From Clostridiaceae bacterium (GTDB lineage Bacteria > Bacillota > Clostridia > DUPQ01), in assembly GCA_012729955.1 (NCBI GenBank), contig JAAYBX010000094.1, forward strand, positions 1 to 33,422: a stretch of 33,422 bases of DNA, in the 5' to 3' direction. The position numbers and the translations under genes were made by a program. Below are positions 8,457 through 16,791 of the stretch, one piece after another. A model generated the notes under the pieces. The model saw nothing but the letters and a program-made list of their open reading frames with translations. It was not told where the DNA came from and made no database searches. Within the stretch, counting starts at the first letter, position 1. The number at the start of each line of letters is the position of its first letter.

Positions 8457-9818
8457 TTGAGGATACTTATAATTGGCGACGGAAAAGTCGGAAGCACTCT
8501 TATAGAACGTTTATCAAAAGAAGACCATGATATAGTTGTTATAGATACTAATCCAAAAGTAATAGAGAATGCGGTTAATTCATGTGATGTAATGGGGGTT
8601 GTAGGTAATGGTGCCAGCTACACAATACTAAAAGAAGCAGAAGCTGATAAAGCGGACATAATAATTGCTGCGACAAACTCAGATGAATTGAATATACTTG
8701 CTTGTCTGGTCGCAAAAAAAATCGGAGCAAAGCATACTATAGCAAGGGTCAGAAGCCCAGAATATTCCAAACAGCTGCAATTTCTAAAATATGAACTGGG
8801 TTTATCAATGGTGATTAATCCGGAATATGAGACAGCTGCAGAAATTTACAGAATATTGCGTTTTCCTTCTGCTATTAAGCTGGATGTATTCTGTAAAGGA
8901 AAGGTCGAGATGGCTGAAGTTCAGATTGGCGAAAACAGTATTCTCGACAATACAAAGCTGATTGACCTATATGACAAAATTAAAGTAAAAGTCATTATAG
9001 GAGCCATCCAAAGAGGAGAAGAAGTATTTATACCTAAAGGAAATTTCGTCATTAAGAATAATGATATTATCCACATAACTGCTTCACACAAAGATTTATC
9101 TGAATTTCTGAAGGCTTTGGGCATATACAAGGATAGACTTAAGAACATAATGATAATTGGCGGTGGGAAAATCGCATATTATTTGGCAAATATGCTTTCT
9201 GAGACAAATATGAATGTCACAATTGTGGAGATTGATGAGAAACGCTGTGTTGAGCTTTCAGAAGCTTTACCGAAAGCAAGAATCGTATATGGTAACGGGA
9301 CAGACCAGATGCTTTTAGCAGAAGAAGGGATATATGATGCAGATGCAGTAATTCCACTTATGGGTATTGATGAAGAGAATATAATACTGTCATTGTATGC
9401 AAACAAGCATAATGTACCAAAAACAATTACTAAAATAAATAATTCATCACTTGTAGAGCTTTTAGGGACACTTAACACAGGAAGCGTCGTCTCTCCAAGA
9501 AAGGTCACTGCAGATAGAATCGTTAGATATGCAAGAGCTTTGCAGAATTCTGAAGGCAGTATGGTAAACACGCTCTACAGGATTGTTAACAATAAAGCTG
9601 AGGCATTGGAATTCTTAATAACTGATGATACTCTTCCTGTACTTCACATACCTCTTAAAAACCTGAAATTCAAACAAAACATACTAGTCGCCTGTATAAT
9701 TCGAAATAACAAGTTAATCTATCCTGCCGGGATGGATACGATAGAGGTAGGCGATAATGTGATAGTCATATCTCCTGCTGAGCAGTACATAAAAGAGTTC
9801 CAGGATATAATGGAGTAA
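8457..9818 (+). CDS. trkA: TrkA, cytosolic gating subunit of the Trk K+ uptake system
   Basis: The frame gives 453 residues from a TTG start at 8457, preceded six bases upstream by CAGGAG (8445-8450). The N-terminus then reads MRILIIGDGKVG, as is typical for TrkA; a further upstream TTG at 8427 adds ten residues with no SD. The protein has two tandem RCK units: a TrkA_N Rossmann fold (GDGKVG at 7-12) plus a TrkA_C domain, then a second Rossmann fold (IIGGGKIAYYLA near 230-240) plus a second TrkA_C. TrkA binds NAD(H)/ATP and gates the TrkH channel at the inner membrane. trkH follows after 7 nt, so the pair is an operon. Confidence 0.94.
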   Translation: MRILIIGDGKVGSTLIERLSKEDHDIVVIDTNPKVIENAVNSCDVMGVVGNGASYTILKEAEADKADIIIAATNSDELNILACLVAKKIGAKHTIARVRSPEYSKQLQFLKYELGLSMVINPEYETAAEIYRILRFPSAIKLDVFCKGKVEMAEVQIGENSILDNTKLIDLYDKIKVKVIIGAIQRGEEVFIPKGNFVIKNNDIIHITASHKDLSEFLKALGIYKDRLKNIMIIGGGKIAYYLANMLSETNMNVTIVEIDEKRCVELSEALPKARIVYGNGTDQMLLAEEGIYDADAVIPLMGIDEENIILSLYANKHNVPKTITKINNSSLVELLGTLNTGSVVSPRKVTADRIVRYARALQNSEGSMVNTLYRIVNNKAEALEFLITDDTLPVLHIPLKNLKFKQNILVACIIRNNKLIYPAGMDTIEVGDNVIVISPAEQYIKEFQDIME

Positions 9819-9825
9819 ACAGCTA

Positions 9826-11271
9826 ATGAATTTCAAAATGATATTCCACATACTTGGAAAGGTTCTGTACATCACTGCTATATTAATGCTATTGCCTTTG
9901 ATTGTTGCATTTATATACGGAGAAAAAGATACTTATATAGGATTTGTTGTTCCAATACTTGTTTTACTTTCTGCAGGAATACCTCTTGAGATATTCAAAC
10001 CTAAAAATACCCTTATCTTTGCTAAAGAAGGGTTAACAAGCGTAGCGCTTGCATGGATAGTGACCAGCCTTATCGGAGCTCTTCCCTTCTATATATCCAG
10101 GTATATCCCATCATTCCTTGACAGTGTATTTGAGACAGTATCCGGATTCACCACTACAGGCGCATCAATACTAACTGATGTAGAAATGATGCCTTATTCC
10201 TTGCTGTTCTGGAGAAGCTTCACGCATTGGATTGGAGGTATGGGTGTTTTAGTATTCATACTTGCAGTTATTCCAAAAACCGACATGAGTATGATGCATC
10301 TATTACGAGCTGAAGCGCCTGGTCCTGTGATAGGAAAACTTGTGGCAAAAATGAGGCTGTCAGCCAGAATCCTGTATGGTATTTATGTTCTATTGACAGT
10401 AATTTTAATTATTTTCCTTGTTGCAGGCAAAATGCCGTTCTTTGACAGTGTAGTAACAAGTTTCGCTACAGCAGGAACTGGAGGTTTCGGAATAAAAAAC
10501 AACAGTATAGCTTTTTATGACAGCGCATACATTGATATTGTTTTAAGCATATTCATGATTCTTTTCGGTGTAAATTTCAACATCTACTATCTGATGCTTT
10601 TGAAAAATTTTAAAAGAGCTTTTAAGAATGACGAACTGAGATGGTATCTGGGTATAATCATTATTTCAGTTGTGGCAGTTGCAATAAATATTTACTCAAT
10701 ATATCCAAACATAATGGAATCATTAAGACATAGTTTTTTCCAGGTCTCATCAATAATTACAACAACAGGGTTTTCAACTGCAGATTTTGACCAATGGCCT
10801 ATGTTTTCTAAAACTGCAATACTTTTGCTTATGGTAATAGGTTCAAGTGCAGGTTCCACTGGCGGAGGCATGAAAGTAAGCAGGATCGTTATTCTTTTCA
10901 AAAGTGTAAGAAATTCAATAAAAAGCATGGCAAATCCCCGTTCAGTCTCTTCAATAAATCTTAGCGGTGAAATTATAGATTCAAAAACAGAAAAAGGTGT
11001 ATTGAATTATTTTGCCCTGTATATGCTTATAGCTGTTACATCTGTTGTTATACTCTCATTTGACCAGTATGACGGTATAACAAACATATCAGCAGTACTC
11101 GCCTGTTTGAATAATGTCGGTCCAGGATTAAGAGCAGCAGGTCCTTTAGGTAACTATTCAGGATTTTCTTCGGTTTCAAAAATTATACTTATACTCAACA
11201 TGCTTATCGGCAGATTGGAGATATATCCGGTAATTGTGCTTTTCTCACCATTAACATGGAAACGCAGATGA
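9826..11271 (+). CDS. trkH: TrkH, membrane channel subunit of the Trk K+ uptake system
   Basis: A 481-residue integral membrane protein with the four pore-loop repeats of the TrkH/KtrB/HKT superfamily. Their selectivity-filter turns are visible as SGFTTTGAS (about 106-114), ATAGTGGFG, ITTTGFST and LNNVGPGL. The ending IGRLEIYPVIVLFSP is also typical of TrkH. It imports K+ together with TrkA. The start lies 7 nt after the trkA stop, with a GGAG inside the trkA 3' end serving as a distant SD, so translation is probably coupled. No terminator is visible after it; a new promoter follows. Confidence 0.95.
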   Translation: MNFKMIFHILGKVLYITAILMLLPLIVAFIYGEKDTYIGFVVPILVLLSAGIPLEIFKPKNTLIFAKEGLTSVALAWIVTSLIGALPFYISRYIPSFLDSVFETVSGFTTTGASILTDVEMMPYSLLFWRSFTHWIGGMGVLVFILAVIPKTDMSMMHLLRAEAPGPVIGKLVAKMRLSARILYGIYVLLTVILIIFLVAGKMPFFDSVVTSFATAGTGGFGIKNNSIAFYDSAYIDIVLSIFMILFGVNFNIYYLMLLKNFKRAFKNDELRWYLGIIIISVVAVAINIYSIYPNIMESLRHSFFQVSSIITTTGFSTADFDQWPMFSKTAILLLMVIGSSAGSTGGGMKVSRIVILFKSVRNSIKSMANPRSVSSINLSGEIIDSKTEKGVLNYFALYMLIAVTSVVILSFDQYDGITNISAVLACLNNVGPGLRAAGPLGNYSGFSSVSKIILILNMLIGRLEIYPVIVLFSPLTWKRR

Positions 11272-11286
11272 TTTATCCCATATTTA

Positions 11287-11314
11287 TTGAATTTAAGTAT
11301 AAATCTGTTAAAAT
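11287..11314 (+). promoter_or_regulatory. Candidate promoter of the zinc-ribbon/radical SAM operon
   Basis: TTGAAT (11287-11292), 16-nt spacer, TAAAAT (11309-11314), about 44 nt upstream of the first zinc-ribbon gene. There is no terminator between trkH and this point, so read-through from trkAH is also possible. Confidence 0.5.
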
Positions 11315-11357
11315 AAATATATTAAGAATGATTAACATGCTATAACAGGGGGGTCTT

Positions 11358-11783
11358 ATGAATTGTTCAAAGTGTGGTACGTTGTTAAAAGAAAATGCTA
11401 AATTCTGTCCAGGATGCGGTTCTCAGGTTACTCAGATTCAAAGCAATCCCGGCTCATGCACAAATTGTGGCACAACATTAATATCGGGTGCCAAATTCTG
11501 TCCAGGATGTGGGAAACCTATTCAACCTAAACCATCAAATACATGTCAAAAATGCAATAATCCTCTTGTTCCAGGTGCAAAATTCTGTGCGTTCTGCGGT
11601 ACACCTTCAGTAATGGCTTCAATAAATTGTACCAGATGCAATAATCCTTTGAAACCTGGAACTAAATTCTGCGGAGTATGCGGAGCACCTACAAATTCCA
11701 TAACAATGAATACTTGCCGCACATGCGGCCAGCCATTGAGTCCTAACACAAAATTCTGCGGTAAATGCGGAACACCTGTGTAA
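11358..11783 (+). CDS. Five-module tandem zinc-ribbon protein
   Basis: A 141-residue protein built only of zinc ribbons. Twenty cysteines fall in ten CxxC pairs, forming five modules of exactly CxxC-x10-CxxC. These begin at C3, C34, C63, C91 and C120, a repeat of about 29-31 residues. The modules share the pattern CxxCGxxLxxxxKFCxxCG, the DZR/zinc-ribbon type usually found as an N-terminal cap on membrane proteins. There is no transmembrane segment, signal peptide or other domain. AGGGGGG lies just before the ATG. The next gene starts 21 nt later and has the same ribbon at its N-terminus, so the two may act together (inference). Function unknown; it may mediate protein contacts or bind metal. 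Confidence 0.88.
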   Translation: MNCSKCGTLLKENAKFCPGCGSQVTQIQSNPGSCTNCGTTLISGAKFCPGCGKPIQPKPSNTCQKCNNPLVPGAKFCAFCGTPSVMASINCTRCNNPLKPGTKFCGVCGAPTNSITMNTCRTCGQPLSPNTKFCGKCGTPV

Positions 11784-11804
11784 ATACGTAAAAAGGAGAT
11801 AAAA

Positions 11805-12701
11805 ATGAATTGTAAAAACTGTGGAGCACCATTAACCAATCAGGACAGGTTCTGCCAGAATTGCGGAGCGCCGTTAAATGCCCAGCAGCAGATGCCTCCG
11901 GCATTCAACAATCAGCAATACGCACAGATGCCTGTTCAGCCTAAAAAAAAGAGAACAGGATTAAAAGTCTTTCTGGTATTACTGCTCATAGCAGCTCTTG
12001 GGGTAGCTGCATTTATAGTTTTCAAACCCAATATTAAACTGTTCGGACCTAAAAATCTAGGAGTTAAGTATACACAAGCAGATTACCAGAATGCTCTTGC
12101 TAAAACAGGTATAGACATTAACTTTAATGGCATGTCACAGCAGCAGCTCGAAGCATTTAAAGATGACAATAAAAACCAGGATCTTAAAATTAGTGATTAC
12201 AACTGGGAGTTTTCCGATTATGAGCAGCGTAATTTTACACTGACCCCTTCAGAAGCAACTGCCTTGTTAAATGAAATAGCACCGGATTTCTTCTGGTTTG
12301 AGGATATACAGGTGAAAGTAAATCCTGATGGCACAATGGAAGGATCAAGCACTCTCAATGTTGATAAGATACTTGATGAGTTATTCTATGATCTAAAAGA
12401 TCAGATACCTTCAGAGTTATCTTCTCTTTTACCTGGAACTGTGAATATTTACAGCCAAGGTACTGTAAGCATTACTAACAATCAATTAAGCGGGAATCCC
12501 GAAGTATTTAAAATCGGTCCTGTGAATCTTCCTGAGCAATATATGAATGATGAAAGCATTGAAGTCATGGAGGATATCTTTTCCAGAATATATACCATTA
12601 TACCGGGATTAGAAATATACTCATTGGGCAGTGATGCGAATGGTAATTTCACATTTGACGGACTTATCCCTCAGACTGTAAATGTCACTCCTAAGTATTA
12701 A
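11805..12701 (+). CDS. Zinc-ribbon, membrane-anchored protein with extracytoplasmic domain
   Basis: A 298-residue protein with one zinc ribbon (C3, C6, C17, C20), a Gln/Pro-rich linker, a basic stop (PKKKR at 46-50) and one transmembrane helix at about 53-73. A polar domain of about 225 residues follows that should lie outside the cytoplasm. I do not recognise the outer domain; it has an NPDGTMEGSSTLN beta-hairpin-like stretch and few charged clusters. AAAAGGAG precedes the ATG. The stop overlaps the next start as TAATG, so it is translationally coupled to the radical SAM gene. The arrangement suggests a sensor or scaffold for the operon (inference). Confidence 0.8.
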   Translation: MNCKNCGAPLTNQDRFCQNCGAPLNAQQQMPPAFNNQQYAQMPVQPKKKRTGLKVFLVLLLIAALGVAAFIVFKPNIKLFGPKNLGVKYTQADYQNALAKTGIDINFNGMSQQQLEAFKDDNKNQDLKISDYNWEFSDYEQRNFTLTPSEATALLNEIAPDFFWFEDIQVKVNPDGTMEGSSTLNVDKILDELFYDLKDQIPSELSSLLPGTVNIYSQGTVSITNNQLSGNPEVFKIGPVNLPEQYMNDESIEVMEDIFSRIYTIIPGLEIYSLGSDANGNFTFDGLIPQTVNVTPKY

Positions 12702-13987
12702 TGAGACATCTGATTATAAACGGAGAAAAGAAAAAAATACCTCCTTTTCCCCATCATAAATATTATGCTTACTGTTCAAGAAAATTCTTTATGGCAAAAA
12801 GTATACTCAGTCATATGGTTATGCACCGTTTTATAACCATAAAAGAACTATTTAACGGATGGAGATATAAGGCTTTTATTCCTAGAGTCCTACTTATAGA
12901 TCCTACTTCAGCCTGCAATCTGAAATGCAAAGGATGCTGGGCTGCTGATTACAGCAGGCAAGATCATCTGTCTTTTGAAAAACTTGATGATATAGTAACA
13001 CAAGCACGTAAAATTGGTATTGGAGACATTCTCATGACAGGAGGAGAACCTCTTATGAGAAAGAATGACATACTAAAGCTTTGCGAGAAACATCGGAAAA
13101 CAACTTTTGCTGCATTTACTAATGCTACTATGATAGATGAAGAATTTGCTGATGAAATGGCACGTCTGGGAAACCTGAATATGTTCTTAAGCATAGAGGG
13201 TACTCGTGAAGAAACTGATTTTCGAAGAGGACAGGGAGTATACGACAAAGTGATTCAAGCTATGGACATTCTTAAAAGCAGAGATATCGGTTTTGCTTTC
13301 TCAGCATGTTATCACAGCAAAAATTATAAAACCATCGCATCGGATGAATTTTTAGATTATATGAGAGAGAAGGGATGCTGGTTCGGATGGCTGTTCAATT
13401 ATGTTCCCGTGGGCAGTGATGCAGATCTTGAACTTACCTGTAACGCAGAACAAAGAGCTTATGTGCAGCAGAAAATTTCGAATTATTGCATAAAACACCA
13501 ATTTACTATTGTAGATTTCTGGAATAATGGACATATGGCTTTCGGCTGTCTTGCTGCAGGTAACGGATTTGTACATATAAATTCCAAAGGTGATGTTGAG
13601 CCTTGCGCATTCTGCCATTACTCAGATTCCAATATCTATGAGATGTCACTGTTAGATGCCTTAAGATCCCCTTTCTTTACTGCATTCAGAAAAGCTCAGC
13701 CTTTTTCCAATAATCCTCTTAGGGCATGCCCTATGGTTGATGTGCCAGAGGGAATTGTAAAGGTTGTATCAGAAGGAAATGCTCATTCCACTCATTATAA
13801 CTGTCCTGAATCTGCAGAAACTCTTTCCAAAAAGAATACTAAAAGAGCTGAGGAATGGAAAATTAAAGCTGATGAGCTCTATAAATCCATGCCTTTATAT
13901 AATCAGAAAAATTTTCCTGTTTTCCTTAAATACCACAGTTTTAAAAAAAGAATGTCTGATGGAAGAAGAAACCAAAAAAATGTTTGA
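12701..13987 (+). CDS. Radical SAM protein with extra C-terminal cysteines
   Basis: A 428-residue radical SAM enzyme. The [4Fe-4S]/SAM motif CxxxCxxC is C72, C76, C79, and the SAM-contact GGEP is at 114-117. The C-terminal part holds C283, the pair C302/C305, C343 and C368 in a SPASM- or twitch-like arrangement around GDVEPC, which could bind an auxiliary Fe-S cluster. Such enzymes modify peptides, lipids or other small molecules by radical chemistry; the substrate here is unknown and I found no precursor-peptide gene beside it. Its ATG overlaps the previous stop by one base, and the hydrolase gene starts inside its 3' end. Confidence 0.88.
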   Translation: MRHLIINGEKKKIPPFPHHKYYAYCSRKFFMAKSILSHMVMHRFITIKELFNGWRYKAFIPRVLLIDPTSACNLKCKGCWAADYSRQDHLSFEKLDDIVTQARKIGIGDILMTGGEPLMRKNDILKLCEKHRKTTFAAFTNATMIDEEFADEMARLGNLNMFLSIEGTREETDFRRGQGVYDKVIQAMDILKSRDIGFAFSACYHSKNYKTIASDEFLDYMREKGCWFGWLFNYVPVGSDADLELTCNAEQRAYVQQKISNYCIKHQFTIVDFWNNGHMAFGCLAAGNGFVHINSKGDVEPCAFCHYSDSNIYEMSLLDALRSPFFTAFRKAQPFSNNPLRACPMVDVPEGIVKVVSEGNAHSTHYNCPESAETLSKKNTKRAEEWKIKADELYKSMPLYNQKNFPVFLKYHSFKKRMSDGRRNQKNV

Positions 13988-14804
13988 TTATTCCACTGTT
14001 AGAAATAACATTGATTATCCCTGGGTGGTTTTCATTCATGGCTTCGGCGGAAGCAGCATTACATGGAAAGGACAGATAGAAGAGTATTCCAAGCATTTCA
14101 ATCTTCTTTTACTAAATCTTCACGGCAACATTTCGAGAACATACGACCTTGACATAAAATCCATATGCAACAATATTTATGCTACACTTTGCAATGAAAA
14201 AATCAACAGAGCCTTTTTTGTTAGCATGTCTTCAGGCTCTTTAGTTGCATTAGTATATGCATCATGTTTTCCTGATACAATAATGGGAATGATAATGGCA
14301 GGTGGAATGATACGGTTTAATACTCTTACAAAAACGTTATTGTATATTGCAAGGAAGCTAAAGCATGTTATACCATATCTCACATTATACAAATTCTTCG
14401 CCCATATAATAATGCCTGGTAAGAATCATAAGAAATCGAGGGAAATATTCGTCAGGGAATCTGATAAATTAGGACATGTTGAATTTGCCAAATGGGTTGA
14501 TCTTCTTCCTATTCTAATAAATAATGAGGAAATAATTAAGAAAATTAACTGCAAAAATGAACCTATCCCCTTTATATATATAATGGGCAGTCAGGATCAT
14601 CTGTTTAAGACACCTATACAAAAAGATATATCTTTATTAAAAGAAGCAAAAGTTATAATAATAGAAGAATGCGGCCATGTCTGCACAATAGAAAAAACTG
14701 ATATTTTCAATCAGATATCAGTAGATTACATTAAAAATATTTACAATAATAAAATGCACTTCTGTAATAATATAAATGGCATAAAGGAGCTAGATAATGA
14801 ATAA
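13959..14804 (+). CDS. Alpha/beta-fold hydrolase
   Basis: A 281-residue alpha/beta hydrolase with the oxyanion motif HGFGG at residues 27-31. The nucleophile elbow is S89-M-S91-S-G93 (proposed nucleophile Ser91, with Ser replacing the usual first Gly of GxSxG), followed by Asp213 in GSQDHLF and His240 in CGHVC. There is no signal peptide. The frame is open much further upstream (ATG at 13764), but that region is radical SAM coding sequence. I take the ATG at 13959, overlapping the upstream gene by 29 nt; the ATG at 13980, which also overlaps its stop, is an alternative. The next gene starts 8 nt before its stop, so it is part of a translationally coupled chain. Confidence 0.82.
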   Translation: MEEETKKMFDYSTVRNNIDYPWVVFIHGFGGSSITWKGQIEEYSKHFNLLLLNLHGNISRTYDLDIKSICNNIYATLCNEKINRAFFVSMSSGSLVALVYASCFPDTIMGMIMAGGMIRFNTLTKTLLYIARKLKHVIPYLTLYKFFAHIIMPGKNHKKSREIFVRESDKLGHVEFAKWVDLLPILINNEEIIKKINCKNEPIPFIYIMGSQDHLFKTPIQKDISLLKEAKVIIIEECGHVCTIEKTDIFNQISVDYIKNIYNNKMHFCNNINGIKELDNE

Positions 14805-16767
14805 TGTAATATTCTGCACAAGAAGAAGTAACGATTTAATTAAAGCATTAAGATATAGCGGTTATAATCCTGTTGTATTCCAAAGTGTAAATGATGCGCT
14901 CAAGAATGCAAGAGAAGCTTCCTCAATTCTATTTCTTGCTGATAAGTATCCTGCTTCTTCATTTGAGTTGACGCCATCTGTTATTGATGAGATCAAATCC
15001 AGAAAAATCAAAGCATATGTGGAATATCCGCTATCAATTAATGGAAAAAAAACAGATGAACCCAAGACTATAAAATATGAAAGAGCGATTATAAGGAATA
15101 ATTTCTTTAATGGCAATCCTGCAAAAAACAGCATCTGTTATATAAACGGATGCTGGTACAGGTCTACCGATGAACTTTCAGATATATCCATAAGTCTAGC
15201 AAAAGCTGCCGGATATGATTCATTAGCTTATGAAATGCCAAAAGATTCCATTCCTGTTTTAGGGTGTCTAAACAATGATAGAAATATTCTAGTCTGCACT
15301 ACAAGCCTGTCAAGTTTTATAAGAGGCAGGTATTCCCCATATTTAAGATGGAAAGGCATTTGGGAAGGAATACTGAAATATTTTGGCTTGGAAATCAACC
15401 TTAACTGGCAGCCTGATATTGATTTTATGCATAAAATTGATTCCAATATAACAAAGAAGGACTATGTTAATGCTTTCAAGAAAAACTGCAAATGGTCACT
15501 GGAAAACATTATATTGAAAATGGAGGACAATGCTTTTGCCATAGAAGGTTATCAGTCGGACATCTCGCATGACGGACGCCAATACTTAAGGCACTCTAAC
15601 AGAGGGGATTGCAATATGGAGACTGCAATGCAGTTGGGGTTGTATGGCAGTTATCTTAAGGATCCTGAAATACTAAAGACTGCAAAGAATATTGCATCTA
15701 ACATATATACGCATCCCTGGTTTGCCAATCCTGATCCGGAATCTTCAATGTACGGGCTTACTAACTGGTATGAGAAAGGTAGGGCTTTCTATGGAGATGA
15801 CAATGCAAGAGTCCTTCTGTCCTCAATAATCTTGCGCAATAATCTGGACTTCAAAGACTTGGATGAGTATATCTTAAAATGTGCTTTCGGTAACCTTAGG
15901 ACAACAGGCACATTAGGATTCAGAAGAATGAGGCTGGATGATGGAAGATTCGCAAATACCACATGGAAAGATTACTATAACGAGGATTTTATTCATCTAT
16001 CCCCTCATTATCAGTGCTATCTATGGGCTGCTTATCTTTGGATATATAAGCTTACAGGCGTAGAAGAACTTCTTACTAAATCTGTTAACGCTATTGAAAT
16101 GACTATGGCTGCTTTCCCTGATGAATTGATCTGGACAAATAGCCTTACAGCTGAAATCGCAAGGATGATACTGCCGCTTTGTATCCTGTACAGGATTACA
16201 AACAAGGAAGAACATAGAAAATGGCTTGAAAGAGCTGTTTTCGGAATAATCGAATATCAGCAGCCCTGTGGAGCAATACGTGACGGATTTAAAGATGTAA
16301 GCAAAGGAAGGTATCCGCCACCAAAATCAAATGATGATTATGGCACAACTGAGGCATCGCTTATCCAAAGCAATTCTGATCCTGCAACTGATCTTATGTA
16401 TACAACAAACTGGGCTTTTTTAGGGCTGCATGAAGCTTCTTTTATTCTTAAGGATGAAAGAGTTAATAAGGCATATGATCTTCTTGCTGATTTCTTAACC
16501 AGAATTCAAATAAAAACAAACGCCCAGCCTTATCTTGACGGTTCCTGGATGAGAGGATTCGATTATTCCAAATGGGAATACTATAGTTCAGCTGCTGATA
16601 TCGGCTGGGGTGCAGCATGTGTGGAAAGCGGATGGTGCAACACTTGGATATCTACTGTTTTGTACTTAAAAGCATATAAAAAACCTGTTTTCACAGGCTC
16701 TTTTGATAAGGAACTTTCCGAAAAAGCAAAAAGAATTTATAAAGAGATGATAACCGATAGACTATGA
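14797..16767 (+). CDS. Six-hairpin-glycosidase-like protein with N-terminal alpha/beta domain
   Basis: A 656-residue soluble protein. Residues 1 to about 215 look like an alpha/beta domain of the ThuA/GATase-like kind (hydrophobic strands, and SILFLAD near 43-49). From about 235 to 645 the sequence is rich in paired helices and aromatic patches (TNWYEKGRAFYGDDNARV, HYQCYLWAAYLW, PYLDGSWMRGFDY) characteristic of (alpha/alpha)6-barrel glycosidases. No signal peptide is seen, so it would act in the cytoplasm. I cannot assign a glycoside hydrolase family or confirm catalytic acids; a non-hydrolytic role is possible. The start ATG has AAAGGAG 8 nt upstream, inside the hydrolase gene, and overlaps it by 8 nt. 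It ends the operon, 24 nt from the convergent leuB. Confidence 0.7.
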   Translation: MNNVIFCTRRSNDLIKALRYSGYNPVVFQSVNDALKNAREASSILFLADKYPASSFELTPSVIDEIKSRKIKAYVEYPLSINGKKTDEPKTIKYERAIIRNNFFNGNPAKNSICYINGCWYRSTDELSDISISLAKAAGYDSLAYEMPKDSIPVLGCLNNDRNILVCTTSLSSFIRGRYSPYLRWKGIWEGILKYFGLEINLNWQPDIDFMHKIDSNITKKDYVNAFKKNCKWSLENIILKMEDNAFAIEGYQSDISHDGRQYLRHSNRGDCNMETAMQLGLYGSYLKDPEILKTAKNIASNIYTHPWFANPDPESSMYGLTNWYEKGRAFYGDDNARVLLSSIILRNNLDFKDLDEYILKCAFGNLRTTGTLGFRRMRLDDGRFANTTWKDYYNEDFIHLSPHYQCYLWAAYLWIYKLTGVEELLTKSVNAIEMTMAAFPDELIWTNSLTAEIARMILPLCILYRITNKEEHRKWLERAVFGIIEYQQPCGAIRDGFKDVSKGRYPPPKSNDDYGTTEASLIQSNSDPATDLMYTTNWAFLGLHEASFILKDERVNKAYDLLADFLTRIQIKTNAQPYLDGSWMRGFDYSKWEYYSSAADIGWGAACVESGWCNTWISTVLYLKAYKKPVFTGSFDKELSEKAKRIYKEMITDRL

Positions 16768-16791
16768 TTTTTTGTTTACTGAAAAGTTACC

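Noticed and set aside
13764-13958. N-terminal extension of the alpha/beta hydrolase
   Set aside because: This stretch is coding sequence of the radical SAM protein in another frame and has no hydrolase-like features; the hydrolase domain begins after 13959.
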